A stretch of 36,598 nucleotides of DNA from contig JAJYLS010000007.1 in the NCBI GenBank assembly GCA_021787555.1, positions 3,059-39,656 on the forward strand, in the 5' to 3' direction. This stretch comes from Acidobacteriota bacterium. Lineage in GTDB: Bacteria; Acidobacteriota; Terriglobia; Bryobacterales; Bryobacteraceae. Shown in pieces: positions 1 to 8,900 of this stretch. The notes under the pieces were generated by a model that worked only from the letters and a program-made list of their open reading frames with translations, was not told the DNA's origin and ran no database searches. Position 1 is the first letter of the stretch. Every line of letters starts with the position of its first letter. The position numbers and the translations under genes were made by a program.

Positions 1-2
1 AT

Positions 3-833
3 TGCGGCGCAACGGTAAACGGGGGATTCTGCACTCAATGCGGAGCGGCGGTGAGCGGAGCGGCGGCGGGTGGGCCGGCCAATCCGCCTTCCCCGGTGCC
101 GGCAGGCTCGAGCGGAGCCGCCGGTATGCAACCGCCAGTACCGGTGGCAATGCCTGCTGCCGCTGCGCGCAGGACGAGTCCGCTGGTTTGGGTGTTGGCG
201 ATTGTCCTGGGGCTCTTCATTCTCGGCGGAGTGGCCACGGTCGGATTGGGCTGGTTCGCCTGGCATAAGGTGAAGCAGGCGGGCCTCGATCCGGAGTTAA
301 TGCAGAAGAACCCGGGTTTGGCCATAACGAAGATGATTGCCGCTATGAATCCGGATGTGGAGGTGCTGCACACGGACGATGGCGCCGGCACGATCACGGT
401 TCGGGACAAGAAGACCGGCAAGGTTTCGACGGTGACGTTCGACCAGGCCAGGAACGGCAAGTTCTCGTTCACCGCGACGGATGAGAGCGGCAAGCGCGCC
501 ACAGTGGAATTCGGCGCGGACGCTAACAGGCTGCCCTCCTGGGTGCCGGCTTATCCCGGCTCGAAAGTGGAAGGCACCTTTGCCATGCGCGGCAACGGCG
601 CGGAGGGCTCGGGCGGAAGCTTCACCTTCACCACGAGCGATGCGCCCGCGCAGGTCATGTCCTTCTACCAGGACAAAGCCAAGGACTTGGGCATGAAGGT
701 CAACCTGACCACCACCACTCCCCAGGGCGGCATGGTGGTGCTGGCCGACCAAGCCGGGAAGCAGAGCTTGAACGTGATCGTGAGCAGCGATTCGGGAAAG
801 ACTTCGGTAAACGTGACCTACGGGATGAAGTAG
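3..833 (+). CDS. Zinc-ribbon membrane protein with periplasmic domain (5' partial)
   Basis: The frame is open from the first bases of the window, so the true start lies upstream; the GTG at 51 is inside the gene. The first residues read CGATVNGGFCTQCGAAV, the second half of a four-cysteine zinc ribbon of the kind found at the N-terminus of many bacterial membrane proteins. A Pro/Ala-rich linker follows, then one transmembrane helix (around VWVLAIVLGLFILGG), then a soluble domain of about 190 residues that should lie outside the membrane. This domain ends in a region starting LPSWVPAYPGSKVEG that resembles uncharacterised acidobacterial domains. The orientation is inferred from the metal-binding end being cytoplasmic. 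Its function is unknown. The stop codon lies one base from the stop of the convergent minus-strand gene. Confidence 0.8.
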   Translation, partial: CGATVNGGFCTQCGAAVSGAAAGGPANPPSPVPAGSSGAAGMQPPVPVAMPAAAARRTSPLVWVLAIVLGLFILGGVATVGLGWFAWHKVKQAGLDPELMQKNPGLAITKMIAAMNPDVEVLHTDDGAGTITVRDKKTGKVSTVTFDQARNGKFSFTATDESGKRATVEFGADANRLPSWVPAYPGSKVEGTFAMRGNGAEGSGGSFTFTTSDAPAQVMSFYQDKAKDLGMKVNLTTTTPQGGMVVLADQAGKQSLNVIVSSDSGKTSVNVTYGMK

Positions 834-834
834 G

Positions 835-1020
835 CTATCCGTGCCCCAGGCGCATCGCCCAGCCGATGCTGAACAGGGCGATCAGGAAGCACACGAAGGT
901 ATAGACGCCGTAGAGCAGGCGGTCGCGGTCGGTTCGCTTGGTCACCACGCCCAGCACGATTGAGGTGATCAACGCGAACAGCAAAGCCGTCTCGAAGTGC
1001 GAGAGGTTCATCTTGGGCAT
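835..1020 (-). CDS. Small two-helix membrane protein
   Basis: This 61-residue protein begins MPKMNLSHFETALLFALI. It has two predicted transmembrane helices (about residues 10-27 and 37-55) separated by a short charged loop, KRTDRDR. The start is supported by GGAGG about nine bases upstream and by translational coupling: the ATG shares one base with the TGA of the preceding gene (TGATG). It is the last gene of a four-gene minus-strand run. I do not recognise a family. Coupling to the 139-residue membrane protein suggests that the two work together, which is inference. Confidence 0.75.
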   Translation of the reverse strand: MPKMNLSHFETALLFALITSIVLGVVTKRTDRDRLLYGVYTFVCFLIALFSIGWAMRLGHG

Positions 1021-1439
1021 CAGTCTTTCCTCCCGATGGCGATCTCGTACGCGTCCACCATCGCCAGGATGTTGAGCAGTCCGGCGGTGACCAGGAACTT
1101 GGTGCCGTAATCGTGCACCGCGCCCGGCATGTCCGGCGTGTTGTATCCGAACCAGGCGCTCAGCAGATAGAGGAGGCCGGAGCAGACGTCGCCGACGAAT
1201 CCGCCAGTATTGATCAGGGTGGTCAGCAGGTCGCCGGATTCCGGATGAAACATGGCGCCGCGCATCATCAGGCCAAAGATAAACATCACTGTGACCGAAG
1301 CCAGGAGCAACATGCCGCGTCCGGTGCGTTTGAGCAGGAAGTGGCCGCCGCCGGGAATCAGCCATCCGAGCGCGACGGCGGAAAGCCACTGTCCCACCGG
1401 AGGCCCGGGTTGCTGGCGCGGGTCTGTTTGCTTGGCCAT
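1020..1439 (-). CDS. Hypothetical integral membrane protein, 139 aa
   Basis: The protein starts MAKQTDPRQQPGPPVGQWLS and has about four hydrophobic segments. The first is WLSAVALGWLIPGGGHFLLK, whose PGGGHFLLKRTGRG turn is like that of small TM2-type or DUF6677-type acidobacterial membrane proteins; this family match is from memory and not certain. Later segments are around LLLASVTVMFIFGLMM, VCSGLLYLLSAWF and FLVTAGLLNILAMVDAYEIA. The frame stays open far upstream, but that extension is the antisense-like shadow of the neighbouring gene, and this ATG gives a sensible membrane protein. The gene lies 41 bases downstream of the acyltransferase-like gene and overlaps the next small gene by one base. 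No enzymatic motif is visible. Confidence 0.78.
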   Translation of the reverse strand: MAKQTDPRQQPGPPVGQWLSAVALGWLIPGGGHFLLKRTGRGMLLLASVTVMFIFGLMMRGAMFHPESGDLLTTLINTGGFVGDVCSGLLYLLSAWFGYNTPDMPGAVHDYGTKFLVTAGLLNILAMVDAYEIAIGRKD

Positions 1440-1480
1440 TGATTTGAGGGTAGCATAGGAGGCCCGGCGGCCGCCCCGCC

Positions 1481-2707
1481 TCAGACCTTCAGGAACAGCT
1501 TGCGCCGGTACATCCAGAAGAGCATCAGCCAGTAAACTGCCAGCACGGCGGCGCCGCGCAGGAGCGGCTCGAGGCCGGTGCCGAGGAACGCGAAAAAGTG
1601 CGGGCCGAGATGGATGCGGAAGGAGCTGATGATGAAGCTCTGGAACAGGTGCGCCATCAGGTACGCTGCGATCGAGTTCATCCCCACCACCACCAGCGGA
1701 TACGCCCATTTGCGCCAGCCCTTCACCTCCGTCAGCCAGCAGAAGCCCGCCAGGAAGAAGAAGCAGATGCCGCCGCTGAAGAGCGTCCAACTCGGCGTCC
1801 AGATGCGCTTCACGATGGGGCAGATGCCGGCGAAGTGCAGCAGCAGGCCCGCGGCGACGCCGATCGCGCCGGCGGCCAGCAGGCGCCGCATGGGAATGCG
1901 CGGGGCGGCGGCGCGCAGCCAGCGCCCGGCGGCCAGGCCCAGGATCATGGTGCCGAGCGTGGGAATGAAGCTCAGCGTGAGATAGCCGCCGGAGTTGTCC
2001 ACGAACGGCTGGGTGCGCGGGAACAGGTTCAGGAACCACTGGTCGAAGGCGTTGCCGAAGTTGGCGTTCTTGTTCCAGTGGGCCATAAAGCCGGAGAAGT
2101 GGTGCGTCCAATCGGCCGGTACACCCACGGCCAGGTAATTGAAGCCGGGGCCGGCCACGGGATAGAGCGCCCACGCCAGCCAGTAGCCGGTGAGGATCGC
2201 GGCCAGAGCCACCCATTGCCAGCGCGGCGGGCGGAAGCCCAGCAGGAAAAGGAAGGGATAGCCGAGCCCGATCTGGGTGAGCGTGTCCTCGAAGGTGAAA
2301 TAGGTCTGCGAGCTGTGCAGCGAGCGCAGAAAGATGCCCAGCAGGACGAGCACCAGCGCGCGCCACAGCGCGTGGCCGAACATTCTGCCCAAGGTGCCGC
2401 CTTTGGCGATGCGGCTGGCGATGGAATACGGCAGCGCCACGCCGACGAGAAACGAGAAGCCCGGCTGGATGGTGTCGTGCAGCGAGCAGCCGGACCATTC
2501 CACGTGCGTCTGGTTGTACGCCAGGAAACTCCAGAAGGGGTTTCCCGGAAAGGCGTGAAAAACGCGTGCGAGTTGGAGCACTTCGGCCATCATGAGCAGC
2601 ATCACGAGGCCGCGGTAGGCATCCACCGCGATATTGCGCGCGCCGAGCTGCGGAATCCGCACCGATTCCGCAGCGGCGGCCTGGGTGGGGTGAACAGCCG
2701 CTTGCAT
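1481..2707 (-). CDS. Heparan-alpha-glucosaminide N-acetyltransferase-like membrane protein (DUF5009/DUF1624 type)
   Basis: This 408-residue polytopic protein has roughly ten hydrophobic segments. After a short N-terminal tail comes [20 protein letters not shown], the D-x-x-RG-first-helix pattern of the HGSNAT/YeiB-like acyltransferase superfamily. [17 protein letters not shown] and [15 protein letters not shown] also fit that group. Relatives move acetyl groups across a membrane onto sugars, but the substrate here cannot be read from the sequence. I chose the ATG at 2707. A GTG at 2743 would add 12 residues and overlap the helicase gene. No Shine-Dalgarno precedes 2707; instead TATACT lies seven bases upstream, so this gene may have its own leaderless transcript. 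It is the second gene of the minus-strand run. Confidence 0.82.
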   Translation of the reverse strand: MQAAVHPTQAAAAESVRIPQLGARNIAVDAYRGLVMLLMMAEVLQLARVFHAFPGNPFWSFLAYNQTHVEWSGCSLHDTIQPGFSFLVGVALPYSIASRIAKGGTLGRMFGHALWRALVLVLLGIFLRSLHSSQTYFTFEDTLTQIGLGYPFLFLLGFRPPRWQWVALAAILTGYWLAWALYPVAGPGFNYLAVGVPADWTHHFSGFMAHWNKNANFGNAFDQWFLNLFPRTQPFVDNSGGYLTLSFIPTLGTMILGLAAGRWLRAAAPRIPMRRLLAAGAIGVAAGLLLHFAGICPIVKRIWTPSWTLFSGGICFFFLAGFCWLTEVKGWRKWAYPLVVVGMNSIAAYLMAHLFQSFIISSFRIHLGPHFFAFLGTGLEPLLRGAAVLAVYWLMLFWMYRRKLFLKV

Positions 2708-2714
2708 GGGGTTC

Positions 2715-2720
2715 AGTATA
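2715..2720 (-). promoter_or_regulatory. Possible -10 box for leaderless transcription of the acyltransferase-like gene
   Basis: On the minus strand TATACT (five of six matches to TATAAT) ends seven bases before the ATG at 2707, which would place the transcription start at or next to the start codon. A TTGACC lies only 13 bases upstream of it, too short for a normal spacer, so the -35 region is unclear. It is supported by the absence of a ribosome binding site and by the similar arrangement before glmS. Confidence 0.35.
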
Positions 2721-2735
2721 CCGCGCGGGCGGAGG

Positions 2736-5087
2736 TCAAGCACGCCCGCCCAGCGCGCCCAGGAAGCCTTCGAGTGCTTTTGCCAACCGCGAGCCGGTGA
2801 CGGATTCCGGCAGCGGAATGCTCAACACCGGCCGGCTGGTGCGCGGGTCCCGCGATACCATCCCGGAGATGGTCCGCTGGAGGGATTCCGCGGAACCGCC
2901 CGCCCGCGCCCCGCCGGCGAACGCTTCGAGGAATTTCATGCCCGCTTCGAGGAGCCCCGCGGCGGCGCCTTCGATATTCCGAGCCGGGGCCTCGGCGGGC
3001 TTCGGGGCGGGCTGCGCGGGGCCGGCGGCCGGGCGCGGGGGAGCCGGCTGCGCCACCATTTCCTTCACCGCCTGGAGCACGCTCTTGCGCCCGAGCGCGG
3101 CGAAGCTGACCTCCGCCGCCGGGGAATCGAACACGCCCGCGAAGAGCGACTTCTTCAGCCGCAGCGTCTCCCAAACGCGCTCTTCGATGCTGCCCGTCGT
3201 AAGCAAATGGATCACGTGGACCGGATGCGGCTGCCCCAGCCGGTGTACCCGTCCGATGCGCTGCTCCAGCCGCGCCGGATTCCACGGCGGCTCGAAATTG
3301 ATCACCGCGGAAGCCGCCTGGAGGTTCAGGCCCACGCCGCCGGCGTCGGTGGAGAGGAACACTTTGCAGCGCGGATCGCGGCGGAACCTGTCCATCAGCT
3401 CGCCGCGCTTGCGCGCGGGGACGCCGCCGTGCAAAGACACGAAGCCGATTCCCAGGCGCGCCAGCTCCTCGCCGGCCAGGTGCGTCATGCGCTCGTACTC
3501 ACTGAAGACCACCACCTTGCGATCTTCTTCGAGGGCCAGCTCGCGGACGATCTCGCGGAATTCCGCCAGCTTGGGCGAGTGATTGGTTTCCTTGTCGTAG
3601 AGAAAGGTGGAGTCGCACAGCATGCGCATGTTTTGCAGGCAGCAGGTGATGCGCCGCAGGTCGATCTCGGAGAGCCAGCCCTGCTTCTGCCACTTGTACA
3701 CCAGCTTCGCGAGGATGTCGTGCTGCTCCCAGTACGGCTCGGCCTGCTCGTCGGTCAGAGGGACGCGCAGGATCTGGTCGGTGCGCTTCGGCAGTTCCTT
3801 GAGCACTTCCTGGCGCGTGCGCCGCAGCAGGATGGGCGCAAGCTGGTCGTGGATGCGGTCCAGGCCGCGGTAGCCGAGGAGCCGGCCTTTCTCGTCTTCC
3901 ATGCGGTGCTCGGCGAGGAAGCGGAAGGCCGGGCCGAGGCGCCGCCCGTCGATGAACTCGACCACCGAGAAAAGCTCCTCCAGCTTGTTTTCCAGCGGCG
4001 TTCCGGTGAGCACGAAGGCGTAGCGGCTCTTCAGTTGCTTGACGCTTTTGGCCGTGGCGGTGGCCCAGTTGCGGATGCGCTGCGCTTCATCCAGGACGAT
4101 CAGGTCCGGCTTCAACTCGCGGATGTGGTCGAGGTCCTTGAGCACCAGCTCATAGCTGGTCAAATTGAAAAAGGCGGGCGCGGCGTAGAGCTGGCGCCGG
4201 CGGGGCAGCGGCCCGTCGATCACCTGGGCCGGAAGCGCCGTGAATTTTTCGATTTCCGTTTTCCACTGGTATTTGACGGAAGCCGGAGCGACCACCAGCA
4301 CGCGCTCGATGCCCTTGTTCCGCCGCAGAAGTTCCGCGGCGGCCAGCGCCTGGACGGTCTTGCCCAGGCCCATATCGTCCGCCAGGACCACGCGTCCGCG
4401 GCAAGCGGCGAAAATAGCGCCGCGCGCCTGGTACGGCAGCAGCCTGGTCTTGAGGAGGCCATCGAGCGGATCCTGGCCGCGGGCGAGCTTCGCCGCAAGC
4501 TCGCGCTCCATCTTCAGTCCGTCGTTCAACTCGGTTTCGCGATTGACGTGATCGAGCACGTCGCTGTAGATCACGGCCTGCTCGTCGGCTTTTCGCAAAT
4601 CTTCCAGAAGCTCTGCGAAGCGCTGCAAATGCGCGGGGTGGAGAAAGCCCGACGGATCGAAGTATTTTTGCGCCAGGGCGCGCAGGCCGGACGAAGGCGC
4701 GTCCGGGAGGCGCAGCCGGATTTGGATCGTGTCGCCGTAGTGCAGCGAGATGGAAGCGCGGCGGCGGGCATAGTTCTTGCTGCGGAGCGCCCTCCCGTGC
4801 CGCTGCCGCAGGTTGGCCAGCAGGGCTTCGATATGCTTGCAGGTCCCCAGGGTGTTGACCGCGAAATCGGGACAGGAGCAATAGTTTTCAAAAACGCCGG
4901 GGCCGCGCATGGCGACGCGGTAGATCTTCCCGCTGGCGGATTGGATGCGGTAGTCTCCGAAGGCGCCGTCCTCCGGCCGCTCGATCACTTTGGCGATGGC
5001 CGCGGGCGCTCTTTCCCGGCGCTCGGCAATCTGTTGCTCGATGAGCATGAGAAAACCCTCCCGCAGATGTTGATAATGAGCCAGCAT
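2736..5087 (-). CDS. SWIM zinc-finger SNF2-family DEAD/DEAH ATPase
   Basis: The 783-residue protein couples an N-terminal SWIM zinc finger (C70, C72, C83, H85 in [17 protein letters not shown]) to a complete SNF2 ATPase. Walker A DDMGLGKT is at 237-244, DEAQ at 333-336, TGTP at 361-364, motif [13 protein letters not shown] at 579-590 and motif [13 protein letters not shown] at 609-619. A Pro/Ala-rich linker and a short C-terminal domain (about 690-783) follow. Bacterial SNF2 proteins of the RapA/HepA type are DNA translocases; a role in transcription recycling or repair is family knowledge and not shown here. The start at 5087 has no clear Shine-Dalgarno. The ATG at 5048 (residue 14) has GGGAGGG eight bases upstream and is a credible alternative, giving 770 residues. 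It is the first gene of the leftward run and diverges from the RraA-like gene. Confidence 0.93.
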   Translation of the reverse strand: MLAHYQHLREGFLMLIEQQIAERRERAPAAIAKVIERPEDGAFGDYRIQSASGKIYRVAMRGPGVFENYCSCPDFAVNTLGTCKHIEALLANLRQRHGRALRSKNYARRRASISLHYGDTIQIRLRLPDAPSSGLRALAQKYFDPSGFLHPAHLQRFAELLEDLRKADEQAVIYSDVLDHVNRETELNDGLKMERELAAKLARGQDPLDGLLKTRLLPYQARGAIFAACRGRVVLADDMGLGKTVQALAAAELLRRNKGIERVLVVAPASVKYQWKTEIEKFTALPAQVIDGPLPRRRQLYAAPAFFNLTSYELVLKDLDHIRELKPDLIVLDEAQRIRNWATATAKSVKQLKSRYAFVLTGTPLENKLEELFSVVEFIDGRRLGPAFRFLAEHRMEDEKGRLLGYRGLDRIHDQLAPILLRRTRQEVLKELPKRTDQILRVPLTDEQAEPYWEQHDILAKLVYKWQKQGWLSEIDLRRITCCLQNMRMLCDSTFLYDKETNHSPKLAEFREIVRELALEEDRKVVVFSEYERMTHLAGEELARLGIGFVSLHGGVPARKRGELMDRFRRDPRCKVFLSTDAGGVGLNLQAASAVINFEPPWNPARLEQRIGRVHRLGQPHPVHVIHLLTTGSIEERVWETLRLKKSLFAGVFDSPAAEVSFAALGRKSVLQAVKEMVAQPAPPRPAAGPAQPAPKPAEAPARNIEGAAAGLLEAGMKFLEAFAGGARAGGSAESLQRTISGMVSRDPRTSRPVLSIPLPESVTGSRLAKALEGFLGALGGRA

Positions 5088-5120
5088 AACAGGAAGGCGG
5101 CAGCTTAAAATAAGGAACGC

Positions 5121-5870
5121 ATGTCCATTTCCCAGGCCGATCTTAAATTACTGGCGCAGTACGACACGCCGACCATCTCCAACGTCATCGAGTTGTTCGA
5201 GGTGCGCCCGCGCAGCGCGGGCTTCATGGATCCGCGCATCCGCGCCTGCTTTCCCGAGATGCCGTCCATCGTGGGGTTCGCTTCCACCGCGACCATGCGC
5301 ACGGCCTGTCCGCGCCCGGAAGGCGCGGGCTACAACGTGCTCGACGAGCAGGTGGCGCGCTTCGCCGAACTGCCCGGTCCGGCCATCGTGGTGTTCCAGG
5401 ACCTCGACGACCCGCCGGTGGCCGCCACCTTCGGCGAGGTGATGTGCTCGAGCTACCGGTGCTTCGGCGCGCTGGGAATTATCACCAACGGTCCGGCGCG
5501 CGACCTCGACCAGGTGCGGCGGCTGGGCTTCGCCGCCTTCAGCAACGGCGTGGTGGCGTCGCACAGCTACTCGCATATCGCTTCGCTCCACCAGCCGGTG
5601 CGGGTGGGCGGACTGGAGGTGCAGGCGGGCGATCTGCTGCACGCCGACGCCAACGGCATCTGCAATATTCCCACGGCGATTGCTTCCGAGGCGGCGCACG
5701 CCGCGGCGGAATTCGTTGCCGCCGAGGCGGTGGTGATCGATTTCGCGCGCACCGGGAACCGCGACCTGAAAGCGTATTCCGAGGCGCGGAAAGAAACCAT
5801 GCGGCTCATCGCGGAGCTGGGCAAGCGCGTGGGTGGCCACGAAGGCCGCAGCAAGCGGTTGGAAGAGTAA
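5121..5870 (+). CDS. RraA/HMG-aldolase family protein
   Basis: The 249-residue protein matches the RraA-like fold (also annotated dimethylmenaquinone methyltransferase-like or 4-hydroxy-4-methyl-2-oxoglutarate aldolase). Visible signatures are the N-terminal YDTPTISNVIELF, the central GALGIITNGPARDLDQVRRL with the Arg-Asp pair used by class II aldolases of this fold, and the C-terminal GDLLHADANGICNIP. Members are either metal-dependent pyruvate aldolases or regulators of RNase E; the Arg-Asp pair favours an aldolase-type fold member, but the substrate is unknown. AAGGAA lies six bases before the ATG, and a TAAAAT box at 5106-5111 lies just upstream, so the leader is very short. A 38-base overlap with a longer reading of the next gene is probably not real. 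Confidence 0.88.
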   Translation: MSISQADLKLLAQYDTPTISNVIELFEVRPRSAGFMDPRIRACFPEMPSIVGFASTATMRTACPRPEGAGYNVLDEQVARFAELPGPAIVVFQDLDDPPVAATFGEVMCSSYRCFGALGIITNGPARDLDQVRRLGFAAFSNGVVASHSYSHIASLHQPVRVGGLEVQAGDLLHADANGICNIPTAIASEAAHAAAEFVAAEAVVIDFARTGNRDLKAYSEARKETMRLIAELGKRVGGHEGRSKRLEE

Positions 5871-5952
5871 TAGCTTCCGCTCCCGCAACTCCCCTCCCCA
5901 AACCGGGTTAGGAAGCATATTAAGATGGCTGGTTCCGAATAGCGGGTTCGTC

Positions 5953-8900
5953 GTGTGCCTTCATCGATCTGTCATTCTCACGGCTGTAGTGCTTTGCCTG
6001 GCAACCGCGGATGCATTTCCGGCGGTCGTCGTCTCGGTGAGCCCGACTACCGCTACGCTCATCCACGGGCAATCGCAGCAGTTCACGGCGACGGTATCGG
6101 GGACAAAGAGCCCCGTAATCTGGTCGATCGACCCGACCATTGGGACTATCTCGGCGAGTGGCTTGTACACCGCGCCCTCCTCGATATTCAGCGGCACGCC
6201 GTCGACAATCACCGTCACGGCTACCACAGCGGACGGCTCGGGCCACGACACCGCAACGGTCACACTGCAACCCACTGTTGCGGTCAAAATAACGCCGACG
6301 GCCGCCACACTAACCGCGAATCAAGCCCAGCAGTTCGACGCAACAGTAACCGGAACGCAGAACCAGGCGGTCAACTGGAATATCAATCCGCAGATCGGCA
6401 CAATCGACAACACGGGGCTCTATACCGCTCCCGCCTCGATTACGGCGAAGACGAGCGTGCAGGTGGTCGCGGAAAGTGTGGCGGATCCGACCGAGAGCGC
6501 AACCGCCACCATTACGCTGAATGTAAGCGGCGCTATTTCCGTCACCGTCTCCCCGCCCACCGCCTCCCTCAGCAATGGACAGCAGCAGCAGTTCAAGGCT
6601 GCGGTCGCGAACGCAACCAATACCGCCGTCACCTGGAGCATCAACCCGCAGGTCGGCACCATGGATCCCAATGCCGGCCTCTACAGCGCGCCGGCGCTCA
6701 TCAGCGGCACCCAAACCATCACCGTGACCGCCACCAGCCAGCAGGACCCCAGCAAAACCGGCACAGCTAAGATCACGCTGGCCACCGTGACGGATGTGGG
6801 CACCGGCGCACCTACGCCGGCCATGCAAGAATCGTTCTTCCAGGCCTTCTCCCGCAACGGCTTCAACGGGCTGGTGTCGCTGCCGCCGGTGGGCAACGTC
6901 AAACGGCTGGGCACCACCGGCTATGTCCAGGAGTTTTATTCGCTGGCCAACTCCAGCCAGAAGTACGCGCTGGCCACCGTCAGCGCCACCGTGACCGATC
7001 CCAGCATCCAGGTGGTGCAGATCTATTCTCTGCTCTACGCGTATTACACCTCCGTGGGGGCGGGTACCGCGGGGCTGCCGCTCATGGATACCCAGGTGTG
7101 TCCACAGTTCACAACCGCCGGTGCCGCCAATACCTGCCAATACGATTTCTTCGACAAGAACTACGCCCTGTTCGCTTACGCGAATCCCCTGGCGACTGGC
7201 TCCAATTTCAGCATCTCCGGTGCGTTCTACACGGAGTGGACCAACCTGGGCGCAATGTCTGGCGGTCCGGGGCAGCCCATCGACACGACCAGCACCATCA
7301 CCGCTTCAACCGCCACGACCGCAACCACCCAGCCGTACGCCTACGGCGTAATCTACACCCTTACTTCCGGCGCGAACAAGAACAAGACCGTCGGCGTGAT
7401 CGAGCCGTTGTACGATCTTTACACGAGTCAGGGCGGGCCGTTGGGATCGCTCGGGCTGCCCACCGGCGATGCGGTCACGCTGGCCTCCGGCATGGTCCAG
7501 CAGCAGTTCGAGGGCGGCAAGCTGGAATACACTTCCGGCGGCGGGCCGGTGGTGGTTTCACCGGTGGATTCCATCGCGTGGTCGGGCGCATCGCCGGGCG
7601 CCACCATCAAACTGAATCTCGGCCAGACTCTCACCGTAACCGCCACGCCTTATTCCGCGCAGGGCGCCGCGCTGACCGATCGCGTGGTTTCGTGGAGCTC
7701 GACCAATAGCAGCGTGATCTCGATCCAGAGCAGCGGGCAATCGGCGGTGCTGACCGCCGTGGGTGGCGGCGGCGCCAGCGTGACGGCGTCGAGCGGCGGC
7801 GTTTCCAGCGCCAAGCTGAGCTTCGTGGTGATCGCCCCGTGCTGCGCGGTGGGCGATGGCGCGCCGGTTTCGGTCCAGCAGGCCTTCCGCAGCGCGCTCA
7901 CCCGCGACCAGATTGTCCCGCAAGTCCCCGTGGCGACGCCGGCCGAGCGCGTGGGCGAGGGCTACGTGCAGATGGTGCAATCGAGCGGCCCCAATCCGGT
8001 GGTCTACATGCTCGCGGAATCCGACTCGCTGGGCACGGCCTTTGTGTTGTCGGGTGCAATTCTGGCGCAATACCAAAGCCTGGGCGGGCCGGCGGGAACC
8101 TTGGGCTATCCCACCAGCGATGCCACCCCCGGCGGGACGCAGCTTTTCCAGAACAACGCGGCCCTGGCCGGCAGCCCCGTGCGCCTGGTCGGCGGCCCCA
8201 TTCTCACCAAATGGGCGCTCCTGAAATACGAGACCGGCATTGCCGGCGCGCCCATCTCGGATGCTTCGGAATTTTCCACCTTCGGAGCCAATTCCGGTCT
8301 GGACCAGAGTTTCGTCAACGGCATGATCTTCGGCGCTACCGCCGGACCGCGCTCCGGCCAGGCGTATTTCGTGAGCGGGCTCATTCTGGCGCGCTACAAC
8401 GCGCTCGGCGGTGTCTCCGGCGATTTCGGGATGCCGGTGAGCGACGAGTTCGTCACCGGCGCGCTGCACCAGCAGAACTTCGAAGGCGGCAGCATTACTT
8501 ATTCGGCCGGCGACGCGGCGGCTGTGGCCAATCCCGCGCCGAAAGTGCCGGGCGTGATCGTGGCGCCGTCCTCGATTGCCGCCGGCGGGCGCGTCACGTT
8601 GGCCATCGTCGGATTCCCCAATGGCGCGACCATTCGCGTGTCCATCACCGGCCAGCCGGATTTCGTGGTGACCAGCCCCAACGGGGCATATTCGTGGAAC
8701 ATGGCGGTCCCGCTGACGGCCGCGAGCGGCACCCTCGCTATCCAGGCCTCAGACACCAATGGCCCCTCGACTGCCAGCGGCACTCTGACGATCGCCGGCT
8801 TCGCGGATCATCGCGTGCAACTCAGCAAGGTGCAGGGCGACAATCAGACCGGCGTTCCGGGCGCGCTGCTGCCCATCGCGCTGAAGGTGGCGCTGGTGGA

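Noticed and set aside
2706-5108. Plus-strand frame of 800 codons opposite the SNF2 gene
   Set aside because: Low-complexity Arg/Ala/Gly/His product with no motif, while the minus strand carries all SNF2 motifs.
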